From Bacillota bacterium (lineage in GTDB: Bacteria; Bacillota_A; Clostridia; Peptostreptococcales; Anaerovoracaceae), in NCBI GenBank assembly GCA_017457585.1, contig JAFTHD010000004.1, forward strand, positions 1 to 8,234: DNA of 8,234 nucleotides, written 5' to 3'. The notes beneath the pieces are model-generated. The model was not told the DNA's origin. It saw only the letters and a list, made by a program, of their open reading frames with translations, and made no database searches. The position numbers were made by a program, and so were the translations under genes. This document shows, in pieces, positions 1 through 5,910 of this stretch (its first letter is position 1; each line of letters opens with the position of its first letter).

Positions 1-1938
1 ACGGCGGTTGAGACGGCGCTCGGAGGCAGAATTCAGAATGTGGTCTGTGACGATGATGCGAGCGCAAGAGAAGCCATCGATTCTCTGAAAAAGAACAGAG
101 CAGGAAGATTGACATTCCTCCCTGTTAGTTCAGTTCGGGGTAATTTTAAGAGGGATTCATTCGCAGAAGGACAGCGCGGATTCATAGGATTTGGGCCTGA
201 CTGCGTTAAAGCGGATAAGATGTATGACGACATCATTGCAAACCTTCTCGGCAGGGTGATAATAGCTGACAACATCGATCATGCCATAGCAATGTCAAAG
301 AAGGTCAAAGGCTTCAGAATTGTAACTCTGGATGGTGAGGTAATCAGCGGAAGCGGAGCCATAACGGGAGGACGATATAAGCACAAGACTGCAAATATTC
401 TCGACAGGAAGGCTGAAATAGCAGGACTGAACAGAACCCTGGAGGAAAAGACCGGGAGAATCGCAGAGATCGATAAACGCCTGACCGATGTAGAAGGTGA
501 AATTGCAAGACAGGAAAAGCTTTTGGCAGAGCTTGACGAGGCGATCAGACAGGGGACAATCGACTTACTGGAAAAGGATAACGAGATCAGGCTGGCGGAG
601 ACCGCGCTCAGAGATCTGAAGTCCGATGCGGAGAGGCTTGAAGCAGAGCTTAAGAACATCGATTCGGAGAGAGAACGATCCAGAACCATGGAGGCAGGCC
701 TGCGATCCAGAATCGAGGCGGATGAAAAACTAAAGACCGATTCCGAAAGCAAGGCGGAGGCCAGACTGGAAGAGTATTCGGAACTGAAGGAGAAGTTTGA
801 CCTTGTCAGCGAGGATATAACAGCTGCAAGAATTCAGGTGAATACCTGCGAGAGCAATCTGGAGCATATAGCGGATATGCTTAGGAGAGCGGATCAGTCC
901 ATCGGTGAGGCGAGGGCAGATATAGAGTCGAGAAAGCAGCAGATCGAGCAGCTGGCAAGGGAGAAGAGCAGCATAACCTCAGGCCATGATGATGTGGACG
1001 GACTGATCGCGGATAAGGAGAGAGAAAAAACAAACCTGCAGGAATACATGTCTGAAATCAACGATGAAAAGGCTGAACTTTCAAGGACGATAACGGTAAA
1101 TACCGAGATCAAGGATGGGGCTGACGCCAGGATATCGGATATCCGTGAGAGAAAGTATCAGCTGGATATCAAGAAGGCAAAGAACGAGACGCAGCTTGAA
1201 AATCTCAAGGAAAAGCTGTGGGAAGACTTTGAGATTTCATACGCACAGGCTCTCGACCAGAGGCGGGAAGATTTCGCCTTGTCATCTGCTGTCAAAGAAA
1301 ACAGACAGATCAGGGCGAGGATGAAGGAACTGGGCGAGGTAAACGTCGGCGCAATAGAGGAATACAAAGAAGAGAAGAAACGATACGATTTCCTTACGGA
1401 GCAGAGAGACGACATACAGGAAGCCATGGATGCCATCTGCAGCATAATAGATGATCTCGACAAGACCATCAGATTGAGATTCAAGACCAGTTTTGATGAG
1501 ATCGTAGTGAACTTCGAAGCCAGATTCAAGGAACTCTTCGGAGGCGGACATGCAGAGCTCAGGCTGTCGGATGAAAACGATCCTCTCGAGTCGGATATCG
1601 ACATCATTGCCCAGCCGCCGGGAAAGAAACTGCAGAACATCAATCTGCTCTCAGGCGGTGAGAAGACGCTGACAGCGATTGCGCTGATGTTCGCTGTTCT
1701 GGAGGCAAAACCGACGCCGTTTTGCATACTGGATGAGGTTGAATCAGCACTGGACGATGCCAATATCGACAGGTTCATAGATTGTTTGAGAACCCTTCAG
1801 GGAATCCAGTTCACCCTTGTAACCCACCAGAAGGCAACCATGGAGCACGCCGACGTGCTCTACGGTGTGACGATGCCTGAAAAGGGTGTGTCCAGGGTGC
1901 TCAGCCTGAACATGGCCGACAGTGCAGCGGTGCTTTAA
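1..1938 (+). CDS. smc: Chromosome partition protein SMC, C-terminal part (5' truncated by window edge)
   Basis: The frame is open from base 1, so the gene enters from the left; 645 residues are visible of a protein that is usually about 1,180-1,190. SMC is the ATPase of the Smc-ScpA-ScpB condensin that compacts and segregates the nucleoid. The fragment opens inside the hinge (TALGGRIQNVV at residues 5-15 of the fragment). The conserved glycine-rich hinge end GEVISGSGAITGG lies at about 112-124. A long charged region rich in Glu, Lys, Arg and Leu follows (about 130-440) and is the returning antiparallel coiled coil. The head-proximal segment LGEVNVGAIEEY starts near 444. The C-terminal ATPase lobe has the ABC signature LSGGEK (550-555), Walker B FCILDE (574-579) and the adjacent D-loop SALDD. 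The Walker A lobe is upstream of the window. It ends TAA, 26 nt before ftsY, the usual smc-ftsY order of Bacillota. No frameshift is seen. Identity is secure. Confidence 0.97.
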   Translation, partial: TAVETALGGRIQNVVCDDDASAREAIDSLKKNRAGRLTFLPVSSVRGNFKRDSFAEGQRGFIGFGPDCVKADKMYDDIIANLLGRVIIADNIDHAIAMSKKVKGFRIVTLDGEVISGSGAITGGRYKHKTANILDRKAEIAGLNRTLEEKTGRIAEIDKRLTDVEGEIARQEKLLAELDEAIRQGTIDLLEKDNEIRLAETALRDLKSDAERLEAELKNIDSERERSRTMEAGLRSRIEADEKLKTDSESKAEARLEEYSELKEKFDLVSEDITAARIQVNTCESNLEHIADMLRRADQSIGEARADIESRKQQIEQLAREKSSITSGHDDVDGLIADKEREKTNLQEYMSEINDEKAELSRTITVNTEIKDGADARISDIRERKYQLDIKKAKNETQLENLKEKLWEDFEISYAQALDQRREDFALSSAVKENRQIRARMKELGEVNVGAIEEYKEEKKRYDFLTEQRDDIQEAMDAICSIIDDLDKTIRLRFKTSFDEIVVNFEARFKELFGGGHAELRLSDENDPLESDIDIIAQPPGKKLQNINLLSGGEKTLTAIALMFAVLEAKPTPFCILDEVESALDDANIDRFIDCLRTLQGIQFTLVTHQKATMEHADVLYGVTMPEKGVSRVLSLNMADSAAVL

Positions 1939-1952
1939 CATAAAAACGTATT

Positions 1953-1958
1953 AAGGAG
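1953..1958 (+). promoter_or_regulatory. Ribosome binding site of ftsY
   Basis: AAGGAG ends 6 nt before the ATG at 1965, in the short smc-ftsY gap. It fixes the ftsY start and indicates independent initiation on a shared transcript. No terminator hairpin is visible in the 26-nt gap. Confidence 0.8.
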
Positions 1959-1964
1959 ACCGGA

Positions 1965-2858
1965 ATGTTTGAAGAAAAGAAATCTTTTTTTGGCAGACTC
2001 TCGCAGAGGATAAACGATGCAATGAACATGTATCCGAAGGTGGATGAGGAATTCCTGGAAGAACTGGAGGAGATCCTCATAACATCGGATATCGGCATGG
2101 ATACCACCATGCACATCGTTGAGAGACTGAGAAATGAGATCAAGACTAACAATATAACGAAGCCTGAAGTTGTCAAGATGAGACTGGCCAAGATCATCGC
2201 AAGCCTCATGGACAAGAAAGACGCCCAGAAGCTCTCGGATGAGACGCCGCTCGTAATCCTCATGATCGGCATAAACGGGGGAGGCAAGACGACTTCCATC
2301 GGCAAGCTGGCAAACAGGCTCAAGAAGCAGAACAAGAAGGTAATGCTTGCGGCTGCGGATACCTTCCGTGCGGCAGCAGCAGAACAGCTTACCATCTGGG
2401 GCGACAGGGTAGGAATCAACGTGGTGAAGCATCAGGAAGGTGCAGACCCGGCTTCCGTCATCTACGATGCCATCCAGTCTGCCAAGGCGAAGAACATGGA
2501 CGTGCTCATCTGCGATACGGCAGGAAGGCTCCAGAACAAGAGAAACCTGATGGATGAGCTGAATAAGATGAACAAGGTGATCTCCAGAGAGTGGCCGGAG
2601 GCTGCAAGGGAGAACATCCTGGTGCTCGACGCCACCACGGGAAAGAACGCCGTGTCACAGGTGAAGGAGTTCGGAAACGTTGCGGATATCACAGGAATCA
2701 TCCTTACGAAGCTTGACGGTACGGCAAAGGGCGGAATCGTAATCACCATCGCAGACGAGTTCGACATGCCGGTTAAGTTCATCGGCGTAGGAGAAGGAAT
2801 CGACGATTTGAAGGAGTTTGACCCGAAGGAATTCGCAGAAGGTATTTTTAATGAGTAA
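1965..2858 (+). CDS. ftsY: Signal recognition particle receptor FtsY (SRP GTPase)
   Basis: FtsY is the membrane-associated receptor that docks the SRP (Ffh plus 4.5S/scRNA) carrying a ribosome-nascent chain, and delivers it to the Sec translocon with reciprocal GTP hydrolysis. The protein has 297 residues. The N domain (about 1-90) is a charged helical bundle. The G domain carries the P-loop [15 protein letters not shown] (102-116), the insertion-box motif DTFRAAA (132-138), DTAGR (184-188), [10 protein letters not shown] (248-257) and the closing GVGEGIDDL (274-282). The usual third P-loop residue (NGVGKTT in many FtsY) is Gly here, a mild variant. The long acidic A domain of E. coli FtsY is absent, as is normal in Bacillota. 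Closely related Ffh is excluded because there is no Met-rich M domain and the N-terminus is FtsY-like. The TAA stop lies inside the der start region, an 8-nt overlap. In many Bacillota ylxM-ffh comes next; here der does. Confidence 0.97.
   Translation: MFEEKKSFFGRLSQRINDAMNMYPKVDEEFLEELEEILITSDIGMDTTMHIVERLRNEIKTNNITKPEVVKMRLAKIIASLMDKKDAQKLSDETPLVILMIGINGGGKTTSIGKLANRLKKQNKKVMLAAADTFRAAAAEQLTIWGDRVGINVVKHQEGADPASVIYDAIQSAKAKNMDVLICDTAGRLQNKRNLMDELNKMNKVISREWPEAARENILVLDATTGKNAVSQVKEFGNVADITGIILTKLDGTAKGGIVITIADEFDMPVKFIGVGEGIDDLKEFDPKEFAEGIFNE
2837..2842 (+). promoter_or_regulatory. Ribosome binding site of der, inside the end of ftsY
   Basis: AGAAGG lies 8 nt before the ATG at 2851, within the last codons of ftsY. 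It supports starting Der at 2851, so that the protein begins [18 protein letters not shown] as the family does. The upstream in-frame TTG at 2818 would add 11 residues without a comparable site. Confidence 0.65.
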
Positions 2859-4176
2859 ACCATTAGTAGCAGTAGTAGGACGGCCTAATGTAGGCAAGTC
2901 CACATTCTTTAATAAAGTAGTGGGACGGCGTGTTTCAATCGTTGAAGATACGCCGGGCGTTACGAGAGACAGAATCTACGCGGAAGCCGAGTGGAGGGGA
3001 ATCCACTTCGCCCTCATAGACACGGGCGGTATAGAGCCTGACTCGGATGACATCATCCTTTCACAGATGCGCGAGCAGGCGCAGATCGCCATGGATACGG
3101 CCGACGTGATCCTTTTCATGGTAGACGGGAAGGACGGTCTGACCGCGGCAGACAGGGAAGTGGGCGAAATGCTCTACAAAACCGGCAAGGAAGTGGTTCT
3201 TGCCGTAAACAAGGTGGATAAGGCAGAGCTTCCGGACGATTTTTACGACTTCTATGAGCTGGGCCTCGGAGAGCCTATCGCCATTTCATCTGCCAACATG
3301 CTGAACCTGGGAGATCTTCTCGACCGCATCGTCGAAAGCTTCCCGGAGGGCGCAGGCACGGAGGAAGAGGATAACATCAAGATTGCCGTAATCGGCAAGC
3401 CAAACGTAGGCAAATCCTCCCTCATAAATAAATTGCTTGGGGAAAACAGGGTCATCGTATCACCGATAGCCGGGACGACGAGAGATTCCATCGACACGCC
3501 TTTTGAAAAGGACGGAGAGAAGTATCTGCTCATAGATACGGCAGGAATCCGGCGCAAAAGTAAGGTAAACGAGGATATTGAGCGGTTCAGTGTCATCAGA
3601 GCCGTTGCCGCTATAGAACGGTGCGACGTGTGTCTCCTGATGATCGACGCAAGCGAAGGCGTGACGGAGCAGGACAAGAAGATTGCAGGAGTCGCTCACG
3701 AAGCAGGCAAAGGCCTGGTAATTGTGGTAAACAAGTGGGATCTCGTGGAGAAGGAAACCAACACCATGAGCATCTTCACGAAGGAAGTCAAGTCGGAACT
3801 GACCTTCATGTCCTATGCACCGGTAATATTCATATCGGCGCTCACGGGCCAGAGGATGCACAAGGTTATCGAGACGGCCAGGATGGTGGCAGCAAACAGA
3901 GCCATGAGGGTGCCGACAGGGCAGCTGAACAATCTGATTACGGATGCAACCATGATGAAGCAACCGCCGTCAGACAAGGGAAAGAGACTGAAGATATACT
4001 ACGTAACCCAGGTGGGCGTCAATCCGCCGCTGTTCTCCTTCCAGGTAAACAAGAGGCAGCTCATGCACTTCTCATACGCAAGATACCTTGAAAATAAAAT
4101 CAGGGAAAGCTTCGGATTTGAGGGGACTTCTCTCAAGTTCGTGTTCCGCGAGAAGGGAGAAAAGGAATATGAATAG
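2851..4176 (+). CDS. der: Ribosome-assembly GTPase Der (EngA), tandem G domains
   Basis: Der is an essential GTPase that binds the maturing 50S ribosomal subunit. From the ATG at 2851 it has 441 residues, close to the usual 435-440. The first G domain has GRPNVGKS (10-17), DTPGVTRD (33-40), DTGG (57-60) and NKVD (120-123). An acidic linker (about 168-174) follows. The second G domain has GKPNVGKSS (182-190), AGTTRDSID (207-215), [11 protein letters not shown] (229-239), NKWD (294-297) and the G5 residues SA (329-330). The C-terminal KH-like RNA-binding domain runs from about 350 and includes [20 protein letters not shown] (381-400) and the aromatic/basic [16 protein letters not shown] segment. 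Two complete G domains in one chain are diagnostic of Der and exclude Era, ObgE and MnmE. It overlaps ftsY by 8 nt and plsY by 8 nt, which suggests coupled translation. No defect is seen. Confidence 0.97.
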   Translation: MSKPLVAVVGRPNVGKSTFFNKVVGRRVSIVEDTPGVTRDRIYAEAEWRGIHFALIDTGGIEPDSDDIILSQMREQAQIAMDTADVILFMVDGKDGLTAADREVGEMLYKTGKEVVLAVNKVDKAELPDDFYDFYELGLGEPIAISSANMLNLGDLLDRIVESFPEGAGTEEEDNIKIAVIGKPNVGKSSLINKLLGENRVIVSPIAGTTRDSIDTPFEKDGEKYLLIDTAGIRRKSKVNEDIERFSVIRAVAAIERCDVCLLMIDASEGVTEQDKKIAGVAHEAGKGLVIVVNKWDLVEKETNTMSIFTKEVKSELTFMSYAPVIFISALTGQRMHKVIETARMVAANRAMRVPTGQLNNLITDATMMKQPPSDKGKRLKIYYVTQVGVNPPLFSFQVNKRQLMHFSYARYLENKIRESFGFEGTSLKFVFREKGEKEYE

Positions 4177-4495
4177 CGCACAGATCGGAATCATCGGCGG
4201 CCCGGATGGGCCTACAGCGATCTTTGCTTCTCCGGATTTTGCCGGCGGGCTTGCGGCAAGAATCTTTACGGGTTCCTTGGGACCTGTCGTCGCCTTGATC
4301 GCGCTGGCTGCTGTCATCGCCTATTTCATCGGCAATATCTCTCCTTCCACGCTGCTTGCAAGAGCAAGGGGCATCGATATCAAGAAGGAGGGAAGCGGCA
4401 ATGCAGGGACGACCAATGCCCTCCGTGTGATGGGGAAAAAAGCGGCAATCATCACCCTGGTGGTCGACATCCTCAAAGGTGTCCTTTCCGTCTGA
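4169..4495 (+). CDS. PlsY N-terminal fragment, as conventionally translated
   Basis: If the TGA at 4493 acts as a stop, this 108-residue product holds the extra N-terminal segment, the first membrane helix (about 38-55), motif 1 and the second helix (about 92-108). It lacks motifs 2 and 3, so it should not be an active acyltransferase alone. It is listed because an ordinary gene caller would report it. The alternative start at 4088 deep inside der is not credible. Confidence 0.5.
   Translation: MNSAQIGIIGGPDGPTAIFASPDFAGGLAARIFTGSLGPVVALIALAAVIAYFIGNISPSTLLARARGIDIKKEGSGNAGTTNALRVMGKKAAIITLVVDILKGVLSV
4184..4225 (+). other. OadB/GcdB-like motif [14 protein letters not shown] in the PlsY N-terminal extension
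   Basis: Residues 6-19 of the plsY product read [14 protein letters not shown]. From memory, the beta subunits of Na+-translocating decarboxylases (oxaloacetate, glutaconyl-CoA, methylmalonyl-CoA) share a nearly identical stretch, GIIGGADGPT[AS]I, in a conserved membrane region that includes a functionally important Asp. Typical PlsY starts directly with its first hydrophobic helix, which here begins only at about residue 38. The segment is coding rather than spacer: its ATG overlaps the der stop and the frame runs unbroken into the PlsY core. Whether it is a fused peptide with a function in PlsY or a conserved lineage-specific extension cannot be told from this sequence. Confidence 0.75.
4199..4212 (+). 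other. Short GC-rich hairpin near the start of plsY
   Basis: GGCCC (4199-4203) and GGGCC (4208-4212) form a perfect 5-bp stem around the loop GGAT. It lies 28 nt after the last base of the plsY start codon, inside the GGPDGP codons. There is no U-tract after it, so it is not a terminator. It may simply follow from the codons used. Confidence 0.4.
4493..4495 (+). other. In-frame TGA interrupting plsY (codon 109)
   Basis: The codon sits directly after DILKGVLSV and before IGGGLAGQLGAM, in the second hydrophobic helix. The KG-to-GH spacing matches what I recall of clostridial PlsY, so no residue is missing and only this codon is wrong. A hydrophobic residue is typical there, so TTA to TGA or TGG to TGA are plausible single changes. 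No homopolymer indel explains it, since the frame is the same before and after. Confidence 0.9.
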
Positions 4496-4497
4496 AT

Positions 4498-4506
4498 AGG
4501 AGGGGG
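4498..4506 (+). promoter_or_regulatory. Strong Shine-Dalgarno-like AGGAGGGGG just after the in-frame stop
   Basis: AGGAGG begins 3 nt after the TGA at 4493-4495. The next in-frame ATG is at 4529, 25 nt past the AGGAGG hexamer, which is longer than the usual 5-9 nt. A TTG at 4509 has closer spacing but is out of frame. It could hold or re-load terminating ribosomes, or merely encode the Gly-Gly-Gly of PlsY (gga ggg ggt). Confidence 0.3.
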
Positions 4507-4528
4507 TCTTGCAGGACAGCTCGGCGCT

Positions 4529-4918
4529 ATGGTCTGCGTATTGTTTGTCATGCTGGGACACGTATGGCCGTTGCTTCTTAAGTTCAAGGGCGGCAAAGGC
4601 ATCGCCACATCCTTTGGCGCGCTCCTGGCATTAGATCCGCTGCTCGCCCTCATAGAGCTGGCCATCGTAGCGGCAGTGACGCTTGTGACGAAACGGATGT
4701 CGGCAGGATCCATCGCAGGACTTGTGCTTCTGCCAGTCATTTGTATATTCAGGCAGCCGGCGGAATTCGTTGTAATATCGATCATCCTTGCCGTTATCAT
4801 GTTGATAAAGCACAAGGCAAACATCATCCGCATCATCCATGGAGAAGAACCCAAATTAAGCATACTGGACAAGAAATCATCGGACAGTGAACGCAGTGAT
4901 AAGGAGGAAGAGCAATGA
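4529..4918 (+). CDS. PlsY C-terminal fragment (possible reinitiation product)
   Basis: From the first in-frame ATG after the TGA, 129 residues carry HVWPLLLKFKGGKGIATSFG (motif 2, about 11-30), further membrane helices, and HKANIIRIIHGEE (motif 3, about 95-107). A charged tail, KKSSDSERSDKEEEQ, ends it. It would lack motif 1. Together with the upstream fragment it could in principle form a split enzyme, but nothing in the sequence shows that it is made; there is no well-spaced ribosome binding site. Confidence 0.45.
   Translation: MVCVLFVMLGHVWPLLLKFKGGKGIATSFGALLALDPLLALIELAIVAAVTLVTKRMSAGSIAGLVLLPVICIFRQPAEFVVISIILAVIMLIKHKANIIRIIHGEEPKLSILDKKSSDSERSDKEEEQ
4901..4907 (+). promoter_or_regulatory. 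Ribosome binding site of gpsA within the plsY tail
   Basis: AAGGAGG ends 7 nt before the gpsA ATG at 4915 and is read as part of the KEEEQ tail of PlsY. With the ATGA overlap it indicates stop-start coupling between plsY and gpsA, and it gives gpsA its own strong initiation signal. Confidence 0.8.
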
Positions 4919-5910
4919 GTAAAGTTGCAGTCATCGGTGCAGGTAGCTGGGGGACAGCGCTTGCAACAGTTCTTGCAGGAAACAGAGAAAAGGTCTATAT
5001 CTGGGACATCGATAAGGCTCACCTTGAGAGGATGGATGGAAACAGGGAAAACGTGGACTACCTTCCGGGCGTGGATCTGCCGTTCAACATTCAGATCGTA
5101 TATGATGAAGCGGAGGCGCTGAAGGGGGCAAACTACGTGCTCTTCTCGGCTCCGGCACAGCATTTCAGATCGGCTCTCGAGACGGCTCTTCCAAATATCT
5201 CAGATGATGCCATCATCATAAATGTAGCAAAGGGCATAGAGCAGCACAGCCTGAAGCGCATGTCGGAGATCGCAGCTGATGTTATCGATCTCAACAGATA
5301 CGTTGTGCTCTCAGGTCCTTCCCATGCAGAGGAAGTAGGGAGAAGACAGCCTACGACAGTGACAGTTGCCTCAGTCAACATGGATGCCGCAGAGAGAGTT
5401 CAGGATCTGTTCATGTCGGATCGATTCAGGGTCTACACCACTGACGATATCGTGGGCGTAGAGCTGGGCGGAGCATTGAAGAACATCATCGCTTTAGGCG
5501 CCGGAATCTCAGACGGCATGGGTTTCGGAGACAACGCAAAGGCAGCCCTCATGACGAGGGGACTTGCAGAGATAACCAGATTGGGCCTTAAACTGGGCGC
5601 CAAGCCTGAGACCTTCTCAGGACTTACCGGAGTAGGGGACCTGATCGTTACGTGCACCAGCATGCACTCCAGAAACAGAAGGTGCGGCATCATGATAGGC
5701 GAAGGAACGCCGCCGGACGTTGCAACGGAGAAGGTAGGCATGGTGGTAGAAGGAATGTTCACAACGGAGGCAGCATATGAGCTGGCCAAGAGGGTGGACG
5801 TTGAGATGCCGATCACAGAGGCCATATACAAGACCATTAAGGGTGAGATCGCTGCCATTAACGCGGTACCGCTCCTGATGGGCAGGGAGAGGAGAAGCGA
5901 ACAGGATTAA
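4915..5910 (+). CDS. gpsA: NAD(P)-dependent glycerol-3-phosphate dehydrogenase GpsA
   Basis: GpsA reduces dihydroxyacetone phosphate to sn-glycerol 3-phosphate with NAD(P)H in the cytosol, supplying the backbone for phospholipids. The 331 residues match the family length. The Rossmann fold starts at once, with the dinucleotide-binding GAGSWGTA (8-15). It continues with NVAKGIE (103-109), including the conserved Lys106, and SGPSHAEEV (133-141). The catalytic region is ELGGALKNIIALGAGISDGMG, with the presumed catalytic Lys at 189. The C-terminal helical domain carries GLTGVGDLIVTCTS (236-249) and the substrate-phosphate-binding HSRNRR (251-256). It overlaps the plsY end by 4 nt (ATGA). Its product is the acceptor substrate of PlsY, so the pair encodes consecutive steps. 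In many spore-forming Clostridia I recall spoIVA next; here miaB follows with no gap. No defect is seen. Confidence 0.97.
   Translation: MSKVAVIGAGSWGTALATVLAGNREKVYIWDIDKAHLERMDGNRENVDYLPGVDLPFNIQIVYDEAEALKGANYVLFSAPAQHFRSALETALPNISDDAIIINVAKGIEQHSLKRMSEIAADVIDLNRYVVLSGPSHAEEVGRRQPTTVTVASVNMDAAERVQDLFMSDRFRVYTTDDIVGVELGGALKNIIALGAGISDGMGFGDNAKAALMTRGLAEITRLGLKLGAKPETFSGLTGVGDLIVTCTSMHSRNRRCGIMIGEGTPPDVATEKVGMVVEGMFTTEAAYELAKRVDVEMPITEAIYKTIKGEIAAINAVPLLMGRERRSEQD

Larger units (their letters stand above)
4169..4918 (+). pseudogene. plsY: Glycerol-3-phosphate acyltransferase PlsY, reading frame broken by one in-frame TGA
   Basis: PlsY is the membrane enzyme that transfers an acyl chain from acyl-phosphate (made by PlsX) to sn-glycerol 3-phosphate, giving lysophosphatidic acid. 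Read through the TGA at codon 109, the frame is 249 residues, longer than the usual ~200 because of extra ends. Motif 1 is [17 protein letters not shown] (52-68), followed by [20 protein letters not shown] (72-91) and DILKG. Motif 2 is LKFKGGKGIATSFG (137-150), preceded by LGHVWP. Motif 3 is HKANIIRIIHGEE from 215. Hydrophobic stretches alternate with these loops, as expected of a multi-pass protein. The N-terminal ~40 residues carry a decarboxylase-beta-like motif (separate entry). The ATG at 4169 overlaps the der stop; AAAAGGA precedes it closely. The last bases overlap gpsA. All motifs are intact and the frame is unchanged across the stop, so the lesion is a single codon: recent mutation, sequence error, or tolerated readthrough. 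Family identity is secure; functional state is open. Confidence 0.85.

Noticed and set aside
1158..1778. 206-residue open frame on the minus strand within smc
   Set aside because: It is a Ser/Leu-rich shadow of the coiled-coil and head codons, with no family signature.
2818..2850. Upstream TTG start for Der adding 11 residues
   Set aside because: The ATG at 2851 has a well-spaced AGAAGG and gives the family's normal N-terminus directly before the first P-loop.
3621..4091. 156-residue plus-strand frame inside der
   Set aside because: It is a Gly/Arg/His-rich shadow in another frame of a strongly conserved gene.
4088..4168. Upstream ATG start for PlsY inside der
   Set aside because: It would add 27 residues with no PlsY similarity, fully overlapping the conserved end of Der.
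4295..4297. TTG as the true PlsY start, removing the odd N-terminal extension
   Set aside because: It would give a family-like N-terminus, but no ribosome binding site precedes it, and the ATG at 4169 fits the overlap pattern of this operon.
4493..4517. TGA as a selenocysteine codon, with a small hairpin GTCT-TGCA-GGAC (4506-4517) as a SECIS element
   Set aside because: The stem has only four pairs including a T-G pair. The site lies in a membrane helix where the family has no catalytic Cys, and no selenoprotein gene is nearby.
4321..5163. 280-residue open frame on the minus strand across plsY and gpsA
   Set aside because: It is antisense to two clear genes, has low-complexity Ser/Met/Arg-rich composition and no recognisable domain.
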